Shown here one piece after another: positions 25,452 through 35,200 of a DNA stretch of 64,000 nucleotides (the first letter of the stretch is position 1; each line of letters opens with the position of its first letter). The notes under the pieces were generated by a model that was given only the letters and a program-made list of their open reading frames with translations, had not been told where the DNA came from and ran no database searches. A program made the position numbers and the translations under genes. This DNA is from Thermoplasma acidophilum DSM 1728 (lineage in GTDB: Archaea; Thermoplasmatota; Thermoplasmata; Thermoplasmatales; Thermoplasmataceae): NCBI RefSeq assembly GCF_000195915.1, contig NC_002578.1, positions 558,001 to 622,000 of the forward strand, in the 5' to 3' direction.

Positions 25452-26195
25452 ATGAATAAGCTCTTAAGGAAAGTGCGAAAGGTGTTCAGCCTTAAGGCAG
25501 ATAACAAGGCTGAAACTGGGATAGGCACACTGATTGTTTTTATAGCCATGGTTCTCGTGGCTGCAGTGGCTGCTACTGTCCTAATACACACCGCAGGAAC
25601 TCTGCAACAGAAGGCAACGAGCACGGGCTCGCAGACGACACAGCAGGTATCTACAGGTATTCAGGTTACCAGCATTTACGGACTGGACTCGAATGCAACC
25701 TATCCTACACACGGTATAATTAAATGGCTAGCCATACAGATAACCGTCACCGCCGGCAGTTCGTCGATAAACCTGGCAAACGTAACGATTTCAATGACAT
25801 ACCATGGCGTCGCAGCTTCTCTAACGTATGTTGGTCTTGAAAACATAGGTAATGCAACAAGTCCTAAGAATGTATACGGCTTTAACTCTGCGGTTGGAGG
25901 TACCAATAACGTCTTCAATGCATCATACTTCAACACGATAAATGGCGTTTCCAACGGATCAAAACACTTTGCCATACTCGTACTCAGCGACCCGACAAAC
26001 TCATTAACTGCACAGTATCCAGTGATATCATACCAGGATCAGGTTGATCTGCTGGTTAACGTGAGCGCAGTGTTCGGCGGAATAACCGAGGGTCAGGCAG
26101 TGTCAGGCCAGGTCCAGGCTCCAGTTGGATCTCCGGGTGTGATACAGTTTACGGCGCCAGAGTCCTTCGTATCGGATGTGATACAGCTTCAATAA
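25452..26195 (+). CDS. arlB: Archaellin (archaellum filament protein)
   Basis: A 247-residue filament subunit. The class III signal peptide is KADNKAETGIGTLIVFIAM; the prearchaellin peptidase should cut after A20. The hydrophobic stretch after it (VLVAAVAATVLI) forms the helical core, and the rest is a Thr/Ser/Asn-rich beta domain with several N-glycosylation sequons (NVT, NAT, NVS). This is the only archaellin in this cluster. The stop codon lies inside a large inverted repeat that probably limits read-through into arlC. Confidence 0.95.
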   Translation: MNKLLRKVRKVFSLKADNKAETGIGTLIVFIAMVLVAAVAATVLIHTAGTLQQKATSTGSQTTQQVSTGIQVTSIYGLDSNATYPTHGIIKWLAIQITVTAGSSSINLANVTISMTYHGVAASLTYVGLENIGNATSPKNVYGFNSAVGGTNNVFNASYFNTINGVSNGSKHFAILVLSDPTNSLTAQYPVISYQDQVDLLVNVSAVFGGITEGQAVSGQVQAPVGSPGVIQFTAPESFVSDVIQLQ

Positions 26196-26223
26196 GTATA
26201 AATTGAAGCTGTATTATATTTTT
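26179..26223 (+). terminator. Long inverted repeat and T-run after arlB
   Basis: ATACAGCTTCAAT (26181-26193) and its exact complement ATTGAAGCTGTAT (26202-26214) flank an 8-nt loop; a G-T wobble and one A-T pair extend the stem outward. A TTTTT run (26219-26223) follows. It overlaps the arlB stop codon. Structure and T-run together look like a transcription terminator or attenuator; the AT-rich 3' arm tail could also be the TATA box for arlC. Confidence 0.55.
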
Positions 26224-26233
26224 AGTGACAGCT

Positions 26234-26698
26234 ATGGGTCTCTTGGATAATGTAAAAAAAATGGTTAAGAAGGAGGCCACAGAAAACCCTCAGCAGACCA
26301 GCGATGACCAGAAACAGGTACAGGCCATACATGTGACCAATGGAATAGATCCCAAGGTCATAGACGCAATGAACGAGAGGATGACCAAGATCGAGAATGA
26401 TTTGGGAAAATTGAGCGGAGAGATGGAAGGCCAGAAAAAGACTCTTAACGACATAAAGAACGAACTTGAAGGAATAAAGGAGAATGTTAAGATGGTCGTC
26501 TCACTCTACGAACTGGTTTCACGCGATTTCAATCCATTCATGGACAAGACGCCGGAGGAGATACGGGGAATAACGGACACTCTGGCGGAACAGGTGAACA
26601 ATGTAAAACAATTGGTGGAAGCCGCTATAAAGGATCTCAGAGAACTGTATGGCGTACCTGACATAGACCAGTTCATACAAATGGAGGAGAAAAAATGA
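26234..26698 (+). CDS. arlC: Archaellum accessory protein ArlC
   Basis: A 154-residue soluble coiled-coil protein. It begins MGLLDNVKKMVKKEATEN and carries a long heptad helix (MTKIENDLGKLSGEMEGQKKTLNDI), then VSLYELVSRDFNPFM. ArlC/D/E proteins form the cytosolic ring around the ArlH-ArlI motor and link it to chemotaxis. ATG 26234 is preferred over GTG 26225. Its stop overlaps the next ATG (ATGA). Confidence 0.83.
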   Translation: MGLLDNVKKMVKKEATENPQQTSDDQKQVQAIHVTNGIDPKVIDAMNERMTKIENDLGKLSGEMEGQKKTLNDIKNELEGIKENVKMVVSLYELVSRDFNPFMDKTPEEIRGITDTLAEQVNNVKQLVEAAIKDLRELYGVPDIDQFIQMEEKK

Positions 26699-27357
26699 TC
26701 AACGACTCATTGAAACCGTACCTGGAGGAAAAGCTGGAGGGCGCCAGGAAATCTGTGCCCGGTTTCGCGCTTGAAGAACTGAAGCAGAAGATAATATCTT
26801 CCCCAATCCAGTTCGGTAAAAGTGACATAGACGACCTGGTCTCGAACCTGCTCAAGCGATACGAACAGACAAAGGAGAACTCGCTGATCGGAAAGATAGA
26901 TTCGATATTCAAGGAAATATCGGACATAGAAAAAGTGATGTCAGCAAAACAGCCGGAGCCCGCTCAGCAGCAGGCGCCAGTAGAGAAGCCAAAGAAAAAA
27001 GCAAAGCTGGAGGTCATCGGAGATGATGTGGTATCGATAATGGTATCATTGAGATGGCTCGAATTCCTGCTGGACAACTATGGTCCTGAGAACACGCTGG
27101 ATGTCCTTGACTATTACGAAAGTTTGGGCTGGATTTCAGCCACAGTGAAAGAACAGATGATGAAGTATGCAAAGATGACAGGAGTTATGAATCCTGCCCA
27201 GGAATACAAGATAAAGCCATCGATACAGGATCACATCATAAACATGCTGTTCATAGAGAAGCTGAGAGGTGAGGAGATCAACAGGGATCTCATCGAGGCG
27301 CTCGAAAGGGAGTTTAGAACCATAAGAAAGGGAGTTGACGAGCTGTATGGGATTTAG
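26695..27357 (+). CDS. arlD: Archaellum accessory protein ArlD/E
   Basis: A 220-residue protein with a linker rich in Pro, Gln and Lys (residues 85-102) and a C-terminal FlaD/E domain (LRWLEFLLDNYGPENTLDVLDYYESLGWIS). It belongs to the ArlC/D/E cytosolic ring. It overlaps arlC at its start and arlF at its end, so translation of the cluster is coupled. Confidence 0.83.
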   Translation: MINDSLKPYLEEKLEGARKSVPGFALEELKQKIISSPIQFGKSDIDDLVSNLLKRYEQTKENSLIGKIDSIFKEISDIEKVMSAKQPEPAQQQAPVEKPKKKAKLEVIGDDVVSIMVSLRWLEFLLDNYGPENTLDVLDYYESLGWISATVKEQMMKYAKMTGVMNPAQEYKIKPSIQDHIINMLFIEKLRGEEINRDLIEALEREFRTIRKGVDELYGI

Positions 27358-27760
27358 CTATACAGTGGCGGCGGTAATAATGCTCTCGTCTACTCTTATA
27401 TTTTTTGGAATCGTTTACACTTCATATGTTCAATCCAATGAAAACATCGCAAATGCGAACCAGAAGCTTGTTAAAAGCATATACGATTTAGAAAATACGC
27501 ATGTTTCGATAACTGGTTATTATTATAATTCAAGTTCATCATTATTCATCGTCAACCTGACAAACAATGGGAGTCAGGTCTTCAACATGAGCATGGCCAA
27601 CGTCCTGATCAATGGGACGATGGTTAAATTCAACGTTTCAGGTCCATATCTCTTTCCACTGCAGGCCGTTTCCATTTCGTTTAAGGAACCTGCAGGAACG
27701 TACTCGCTGGAAATAGTGATGCCTGATGGCTATGAGATATTCAGGGAGGTGGTGTCCTGA
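27347..27760 (+). CDS. arlF: Archaellum stator-like protein ArlF
   Basis: A 138-residue protein. One N-terminal transmembrane helix (GFSYTVAAVIMLSSTLIFFGIVY) is followed by an extracellular beta domain with sequons NLT, NGS and NVS. ArlF and ArlG are the pseudoperiplasmic stator proteins that anchor the motor to the S-layer. Start ATG 27347 gives the type III-like N-terminus; a TTG at 27335 is in frame. It overlaps arlD by 11 nt and arlG by one base. Confidence 0.82.
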   Translation: MGFSYTVAAVIMLSSTLIFFGIVYTSYVQSNENIANANQKLVKSIYDLENTHVSITGYYYNSSSSLFIVNLTNNGSQVFNMSMANVLINGTMVKFNVSGPYLFPLQAVSISFKEPAGTYSLEIVMPDGYEIFREVVS

Positions 27761-28203
27761 TGGCTTCGACAGCAGTATCGGAACTGGTCTTCTTCATCGT
27801 AACATTGCTCATAACCGCGTCGGCGGTGGCTGTGCTGTCTGATCAGACGTTCCATCTTGTGGACGGCATGCAGACATCTTCGCAGAAAACCTCTGAGATG
27901 ATACAGCAGAACTTCGCGATAATAAACAATCCTACACAAATACCTTATAATGGTGGTTATGTATTTTACATAAAGAATACGGGAAGCGTGGCCTTTACCC
28001 TGACCAATACATCTGTAACCGTACTCATAAACGGCAATATAGTCACGGGATCGTACGTTCAGTTTGAGACCCCAGGAAATACCGGCGTTCTCTACCCAGG
28101 CCAGGTCGGAGAAATAGTGGTAAATGAAACACTGAGCGGATACAACAGCATAACCGTTTCCCTGTCCAGCGGCGTATCTCACCAGCTGGAATTTGAGGTG
28201 TAA
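27760..28203 (+). CDS. arlG: Archaellum stator-like protein ArlG
   Basis: A 147-residue protein with an N-terminal membrane helix (SELVFFIVTLLITASAVAVL) and an extracellular beta-sandwich domain (NTGSVAFTLTNTSVTVLING). It pairs with ArlF in the stator filament. The ATG shares its A with the arlF TGA. Confidence 0.83.
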   Translation: MASTAVSELVFFIVTLLITASAVAVLSDQTFHLVDGMQTSSQKTSEMIQQNFAIINNPTQIPYNGGYVFYIKNTGSVAFTLTNTSVTVLINGNIVTGSYVQFETPGNTGVLYPGQVGEIVVNETLSGYNSITVSLSSGVSHQLEFEV

Positions 28204-28207
28204 TTAG

Positions 28208-28879
28208 ATGTTCTTCAGCTTCAAGATTGATGGCGATGAGCTTGATAAGAGGATGGGCGGCGGCGTATACGTTGGCCAGCTGTTCACCATATTTGGTGAT
28301 AACAGCGAAGGAAAGACGCTGCTTTCGCTCAGGCTTGCCTATGGATTTCTAAAGAATGGAATATCAATAACCTACGTTTCATCACAGATGCCAGTAAGGG
28401 AATTTATATCATTCTCCGATGCCCTGGGTTACCCTGTGCTGAACTCAGTCATATCCGGATCGATGCTGTACATAACGCCCGTCTTCATGCTCAGAAGAAC
28501 ACGCAGGGCAAATCTTGACGAACTCATCAACAACGATCGGATAAAGGAGAAGAGCGTACTCATAATAGATTCGTTGAATCCTGGTATGTTCAGGGACTTC
28601 GAGATCAATTCGTACATGGAGAAGCTCAGGAAATTCTCTGAAAACAGGGTTGTAATAATAACAGCGAACCAAGCAAGCCTGGACGATGCAACCGTTCTGC
28701 GTATCAATCAGCTCTCCACAACCATAGTTACGCTTCACTCGAAGGAGCTTGGAGGAGTGAAGAGGCATTTCATCGATTTGGTCAAATATCCAATGGTAGT
28801 CAGATCTATACAGCAGAGCATACCGTTCAGGGTTGAACCCGGAAGAGGCCTAATCGTTGAGATATCCAGCGTGTCGTGA
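28208..28879 (+). CDS. arlH: Archaellum ATPase-regulator ArlH
   Basis: A 223-residue RecA-like protein with Walker A GDNSEGKT (residues 30-37) and Walker B VLIIDSLNPG. KaiC-related ArlH binds ATP, sits on ArlI and modulates the motor. The Walker A variant with Glu-Gly-Lys is typical of ArlH. It is 4 nt after arlG. Confidence 0.9.
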   Translation: MFFSFKIDGDELDKRMGGGVYVGQLFTIFGDNSEGKTLLSLRLAYGFLKNGISITYVSSQMPVREFISFSDALGYPVLNSVISGSMLYITPVFMLRRTRRANLDELINNDRIKEKSVLIIDSLNPGMFRDFEINSYMEKLRKFSENRVVIITANQASLDDATVLRINQLSTTIVTLHSKELGGVKRHFIDLVKYPMVVRSIQQSIPFRVEPGRGLIVEISSVS

Positions 28880-28884
28880 TCATT

Positions 28885-30492
28885 ATGGAGAAGGGAGTTG
28901 TTTCTGACAGCTACGAGGTTGCAATAGCGAGGAATCCTCATCTGGCAGAATATCTTTCAAAATACAGGAATGAAACGGGCAGGAGTCCTTCTTTCCTCGT
29001 AAACATAGACAGCTCCCTGAAGAGCCTTGCCCATGTGGACGTGATATATCCGGTTGGCGATCCGATATTCATACATATCTACGAGCGTGGAAAGGAAAGG
29101 AGGTACAAGCCCATAGAGCCTTTGCTGAAAGATGACGAATTCGAGTTCATGGATGCCATACTTGACATAATCATGAGCAGGGCATCTGATTATCCTCCTG
29201 CGGAGAATGAGGAAGAGCAGGAGAAGAACATAGAGGACGTCTATAAGAAGACCGTTTCCGTTGGTTCAAACAAGATAAAAAGGAACAGCGTTACACTTGA
29301 GAAACCCCTCTATGACAAGATGCTGTACAACGTCAAGAAGGAGATAATAGGCCTCGGGCCTCTGGAACCCCTCATAAGGGATTCGCACATAGAGGATATA
29401 AGCGGCATCGGTCCTGAGGATGTTTACATAGTTCACAAGATATTCGGTTCAATGCCCACGGACATAACCTTTGGCAGCATGGAGAGGCTGATGAGGTTCA
29501 GCAAGAGGCTTTCCGAGCGTGTGGGAAGGCCAGTCAGCGACAAGCGGCCAATCGTTGACGCAACGCTTCCTGACGGATCGAGGCTGTCAATCGTATACAG
29601 CACGGACATATCACAAAGAGGGCCAAGTTTTACAATAAGAAAGTTCTCCGAGATACCGCTGAGCATCCTGAACCTGATCAAGTACAACACGATGTCCTAT
29701 GAGGAGGCCGCATACCTCTGGCTTGCCCTTGAGTATGGCCAGAGCGTCTTTGTCTGCGGAGAAACGGCCAGCGGAAAGACAACAGTCGTAAACGCAATAA
29801 TCCCGTTCATAAGGCCGGAATCGAAGATATTCAGCGCGGAGGATACGCCGGAGATCAGGGCACCACAGAAAGCCTGGCAGCAGTTGGTGACAAGGGAAAG
29901 CGGTGCTGAGGAGAGCCGCGTAACTCTTTACGATCTTCTCAGGACGGCCCTGAGATCGAGGCCTAACTACATAATAGTGGGAGAGATTAGGGGCGCTGAG
30001 GGTGCTATGGCCTTCCAGGCTATGCAGACCGGTCACCCAGTGATATCCACGTTCCACGCCTCATCGGTGAAGAAGATGATACAGAGGTTCACCGGCAACC
30101 CGATAAACATACCGGTCACGTTCATGGATAACCTTAACATAGTGCTGATTCAGCAGGCCGTATACGTCGGAGGCAAATTCCTGAGGAGAACAACCAGCAT
30201 CAATGAAATAGAGGGCTATTACGAAGATCTTGGCGGTGTTGCCACAAGAGCAGTGTTTGAATGGGATCCTTCAACGGACAGGCATATGTTCAGAGGAATG
30301 AACAATTCCTACATCTTGGAGGAGAAGATAGCAAAGACGGCTGGCCTGGTGGATACAAGCCTGATATACAACGAGCTGTTTCGCAGGGCCAGGATACTGA
30401 AGGATCTTGCCGATCAGAAGATCTTGGATTATTACCAGGTCTATGAGAAGATAAAGGAGTTCTACGAGGGGGCGTTAGCCAATGGATACTAA
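28885..30492 (+). CDS. arlI: Archaellum motor ATPase ArlI
   Basis: A 535-residue secretion-type ATPase of the GspE/VirB11 superfamily that powers both assembly and rotation. It has Walker A GETASGKTT, a Glu-rich Asp box (SAEDTPEI), Walker B IIVGEIRG and His box STFHASSV. ATG 28885 is preferred over GTG 28876, which overlaps the arlH stop. Its 3' end overlaps arlJ by 11 nt. Confidence 0.95.
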   Translation: MEKGVVSDSYEVAIARNPHLAEYLSKYRNETGRSPSFLVNIDSSLKSLAHVDVIYPVGDPIFIHIYERGKERRYKPIEPLLKDDEFEFMDAILDIIMSRASDYPPAENEEEQEKNIEDVYKKTVSVGSNKIKRNSVTLEKPLYDKMLYNVKKEIIGLGPLEPLIRDSHIEDISGIGPEDVYIVHKIFGSMPTDITFGSMERLMRFSKRLSERVGRPVSDKRPIVDATLPDGSRLSIVYSTDISQRGPSFTIRKFSEIPLSILNLIKYNTMSYEEAAYLWLALEYGQSVFVCGETASGKTTVVNAIIPFIRPESKIFSAEDTPEIRAPQKAWQQLVTRESGAEESRVTLYDLLRTALRSRPNYIIVGEIRGAEGAMAFQAMQTGHPVISTFHASSVKKMIQRFTGNPINIPVTFMDNLNIVLIQQAVYVGGKFLRRTTSINEIEGYYEDLGGVATRAVFEWDPSTDRHMFRGMNNSYILEEKIAKTAGLVDTSLIYNELFRRARILKDLADQKILDYYQVYEKIKEFYEGALANGY

Positions 30493-32137
30493 GGTCAAGA
30501 GAGGCTTCTGGATCGGCATAAACTATTCGAAGACGGATCTATCCATAATAGCAGGATCGGCCGTACTTTCAATAATGTTCTATCTCATTTATTACATGAC
30601 GAAGAAGACTGTTATACTGCTTCTCTTTGTCATGCTTGCGCTCGGCGCCGCATTTTTCTTTCTGAAGCCGATCATCGACAGGGACAACAGGAAGAACGAC
30701 ATCAATTCGAATATACCGTTCTTCATTACTGCGTTCTCATCACTTGCCACCAGCGATGCCAACATCATTGAAGTTCTGGACATACTATCGAAGAAGGAGA
30801 AGCTGGGATACCTGAGAAAGGAACTGGAAAAGATACTGAATCTTGTCAGGAACTGGGGCATGGGCCTTGCCGAGGCCATGAGCTTTGTTGCGAAGAGGAC
30901 GCCGAGCGATATATTCTCAGACTTCCTGACAAGGTTTGGGCATGCCATAGATAGCGGCCAGGACATACAGGAATTTGCTAGAACCGAAGTGTTCAGCACC
31001 ATGAGCAGCTTCGAGACTGCCTATACCTCGGCACTTTACAGCTTCGATCTTTACAGGGATATCTATGTCTCACTCCTTCTCTCCTTTGCATTTCTCATAA
31101 CCTTCATAATGATAATGCCAATACTCATACCGATCAACATAACCGTTGTGCTCAGCCTCAGCCTGCTGATGGTGGCGCTGGGTGAATTCATGCTTGTGTA
31201 CGGAATAAGCATTGTTCTGCCCAAGGATCCTCTATGGCACAAGACAGGGATAAAGACCGATACGGATATAAAGATGAGAAACCTCTTTCTCATAGCCATA
31301 ACCATCTCGATGATCCTGTTCATAATCCTTGATGTGACGAAATTGATGTACAGAATGCCATTTTATTTCACATTTGCAATAATGATTAGCCCGATAGCAT
31401 ATCCAAGCTATCTGGGATCAAAGATGGAAAGAGAGGTGCAGAAGAAGGATGAGATGTACGGCAGTTTCATAAGGTCTCTTTCAGGTTCGGCTTCAGCCAT
31501 GGGGAATCTCCTGATCGATGCCCTCAAGGCAATAGTGATGCATGACTTCGGCATACTGTCAAAGGACATAAATAAGCTTTACAAGAGGCTTCTTTACAGG
31601 ATAAATTCGCTGAAGGCTTGGAAGATGTTTTCCGCAGACACTGGTTCGCATTTAATAGAGATCTACTCTGAAACCTATGCAGAAAGTATAGATCTCGGCG
31701 CGGACGCACTCAAGAGCGGAATGGTAGTATCGGAAAACTTCGAAAAGATCGTAGGCCTAAGAAAGAGAAAGCACTCATCCGTCACAAGTTTTGTAGGCAT
31801 AATGTACGGCATAACTGCAGGGCTTGCCTTCTCGCTCGCCATATCATTCGGTATTCTAAAGATAATAGACGGGATATTTTCAGGCTTCAACCTTTCGGCC
31901 CTGGGCGTGACAGGAATATTCCTCGCACCGCCATCTTCGTCCGTATACCTGATCGAAATCTTTCTGATGATAATCCTCTTCGTTCACTCATTCATAGGTG
32001 GCATTTCTCTGAAGGTTTCCGACGGTGGGCGCATAGTAAACGGCCTCCACCATACTGTCTTGATGATATGGATAGTTTCCTTTGTGGTATACGGCACCCT
32101 TCAGATAACAACTATCCTACTGTCATCAACCGTTTGA
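30482..32137 (+). CDS. arlJ: Archaellum membrane platform protein ArlJ
   Basis: A 551-residue polytopic membrane protein. It has TadC/GspF-like cytoplasmic segments (SIDDxxx-type helices such as FGHAIDSGQDIQEFARTEV) and seven or more membrane helices, for example ILLLFVMLALGAAFFFL and the C-terminal IWIVSFVVYGTLQITTILL. It is the membrane anchor that ArlI turns. It is the last gene of the cluster and is followed by a separate promoter for the TPR gene. Confidence 0.92.
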   Translation: MDTKVKRGFWIGINYSKTDLSIIAGSAVLSIMFYLIYYMTKKTVILLLFVMLALGAAFFFLKPIIDRDNRKNDINSNIPFFITAFSSLATSDANIIEVLDILSKKEKLGYLRKELEKILNLVRNWGMGLAEAMSFVAKRTPSDIFSDFLTRFGHAIDSGQDIQEFARTEVFSTMSSFETAYTSALYSFDLYRDIYVSLLLSFAFLITFIMIMPILIPINITVVLSLSLLMVALGEFMLVYGISIVLPKDPLWHKTGIKTDTDIKMRNLFLIAITISMILFIILDVTKLMYRMPFYFTFAIMISPIAYPSYLGSKMEREVQKKDEMYGSFIRSLSGSASAMGNLLIDALKAIVMHDFGILSKDINKLYKRLLYRINSLKAWKMFSADTGSHLIEIYSETYAESIDLGADALKSGMVVSENFEKIVGLRKRKHSSVTSFVGIMYGITAGLAFSLAISFGILKIIDGIFSGFNLSALGVTGIFLAPPSSSVYLIEIFLMIILFVHSFIGGISLKVSDGGRIVNGLHHTVLMIWIVSFVVYGTLQITTILLSSTV

Positions 32138-32236
32138 ACCTGCCATCAGAATTAGTTAGAGGGAATGCAAGGCTGAGGCAGGAAGAATAACACGATCGGT
32201 ACAATTTTTTATATATATTGAACTATTATTGAAAGG

Positions 32237-35200
32237 ATGGCGGATCCCAAATTGACGAAGGCTCTCATGATGAAGATGAATGCTATCATCACGGAGAAGG
32301 ATCCAGATAAAAAGAAGAGTAAGATAGCTGACCTGATACAGGATCTAAAAACGATGGATCTTACCCAGATAGACAGGAACGATGTTGATCCTTTCATTTC
32401 GGTTCTGGTGAGGAATGTATCGGACAGCGATCAGATACGTGAAATGATACCGTATCTAGAGATGATATCGCCCGGAAATAAGAGCATAGCTGAATCGAAG
32501 GTGCTCGAGAATTACAGCACCGGAAATTATCTGGACGTTATCCGTTTTGTCACTTCAGACCCATACTTCTGCGAGGTTGAAAATATAGTCAACCTTGTCA
32601 TATCCAGCGCGGATCACCTTGAGAAATACGATACAGTTGCAATCTTCCTATCGAAGTGCGGCAGGTATGATGACAGAATAGCTGCCAAATACGCTGAACG
32701 TGATAGAGATGATTCAACAACGGACATTATAATAGATAACTATGAAAAGCACAATGACTGCAGGGCGGTGATCAGCTTCCTGAGGCACGTACTCGCCTAC
32801 GAATACTCTGAAAGATACATAACCAAGTTAATAGAATGTGGAAAGCGGGTGGAAGACAGCGAATCCGTGATCTATGCCGTAGAACTTGCAGAACCGGAAC
32901 GGGTGGAAAATGCAGATTCCTCTGCAATTCTGGCTCGCACAGCACTCGATCTGGGCAAGTACGAGAAGGCTAGGCAGATCGCCGAAAGAGGGCTGAAGCT
33001 GAATCCAGACAGCGAGGATCTGAAGCTGATCATGGCAAGATCCCTATACGCCCTGGGAAGGATAAACGAGAGCCTGGATTTTTACAGGGATGTGTGCAAT
33101 TATCATCCTGAAAACAGGGAAGCGGTTTATGAGATGATGGACATCCTTTACAATCACGGGCGGACAAAGGAATATGCCGAAACGCTGAACCACGTCAACA
33201 GAGAAAGCTTCAGGCCTGAGGATTACATAAGAATGTCCGGCCTGATAAAGGATTCCGGCGATGTCTCGGGATCGGTCAACCTTCTGAAGGAAGCACTTGC
33301 CAAATTTCCCGATAATATCGATATAATAAAGGCCTACGCAGCTGCGATGAAGGAGATAGGCAACGTGGGCGAGGCACTTCAGGCCTATCAGAACCTCATC
33401 AGGATAAAGCCAGACGATGAATCGCTGAAATTTGTAATGGATTACTTCTTCGGCCGGAGGAACTACGAAGATATACTCAATATATACGAATCGCTGCAGG
33501 ATGATGCTTTGAAGGAAAAATACCGGGGAATGGCCGCTGCCTCCTATGTGTACATGGGCTACATGGACGATGCCGTGAGCATGATAAGGGATCATCGGGA
33601 AATACTCGACGATCCATTCTTTGTCGATTCGATACTGTTCTCGGTTAGGAAAAAGGAAGAGGTTCAGATGCTCATATCCTCCGGATTGGAGAACACATAT
33701 TCCAGGTTATCGGTTGATAGACTGTTCGGGATTGAAATTCGTGGGGTCGATTACATACTGGACTACGCAACAAAATCATGCTCCAAGGCCATGGCCTTCG
33801 TAGCCGCAGAAGCAGTATTCAGGAAGATGCATACCGTTCCGGACAAGATAAAGGTGGCACTGTCCACGAAATGCCTCGAAGAGGTCTACGATATAATGAT
33901 CTCTATGCAGGGTATTTACAGTAAGGAGAATGTGAAAATATTTGAGGATCATCCAAGATACCTGTACCCTGCGATAGACACGTTCATAACGGCCGGCCTT
34001 TATGATGAAGCGTACAAGATCATAGAAAGGTACGAAGGCACAAAGGAGGATCCGTTTCTAGATTACGAGTACGCCAGGCTGATGTACGTAATGAACCGTA
34101 CAAAGGATGCCATAAAACTGATCCGCAGGGCAAAGGAATCATTTTCAAACATTGATTTTTACCTTCTTTCCATAACCATAGACGAAGATTCTGTCGTTGA
34201 TGATGTCGCGTCGATACTCGAACTTGACAGAAACGCAATACCTTTCAAGATATTGCGTGAAAAATACCTTGATAACCATGAATTGATGTCCGGAATAATA
34301 TCACTGCTCCATGAAAAGAATATACAGAGCCTTGAAGTGATGAGGCTGGAAAGGGACCATCTCTTCAGATCAGGGAAAAAGGAAGACGCGCTCAATATAT
34401 CAGCTTCGATCATCAAGGATTCAACGGATGATGGGGACATTCAGGCCCATTTCACCATACTAAGAAGCATCAGCGAGGACTCTGCTGCAGAGTTTCTGAT
34501 GCATCACCTGGACAAATTCCAGAACATCGAGGATCTCCGGGAGGCAGCCCACTCATTCTACAGAAGGAGAGACTTCGAGGATGCAATAGCGGTTTACAGG
34601 GCGATCATAAGCAGGGGGGCAAATCCAGTCCAGTTCCCAGAATACGTAGACTGTCTGATCGAAACAGGCAATTACGCTGAAGCTGACGATATAATATCAA
34701 GGCTCCCATCGGTTATACCGGTGACGATCAAGTTCTATCTCAGGATGGGAAAGACTGACAAGATCGTTGAGTATCTGAACTCAAAGGAGGAAAAATCGCC
34801 GGAGGACATAAAGTACATAGCAAGATCCGGTTGGTCATACGATAACATCAAAGAGGCGTTTCTTAAATACTATGAGGAAACTGGCGATCTTGTGGCTGGA
34901 AAGATAATAATGGATAAATTCAAAAATGAGGGTAGGTATGAGGATGCCATCAGAATAGCATCATACCTCTATGAGAATTACGGAGATATGGACGCAGGCC
35001 TTTCGTATGTGGACCTTTTGAGGATAACAGGGGAGAACGAAAGATCGCTGCAGGTTGCAGAGGAACTTGCATCTAGATGCAGCGGAAATAGCTGTATAGA
35101 GGTTTACCGAAGGATCTACGGCATAATGTACGATATGAAGAAGTATGACCAGATAATAAAGATGTTCAGGAAAAGAAAGGATGCAGATTCAAACATAATC

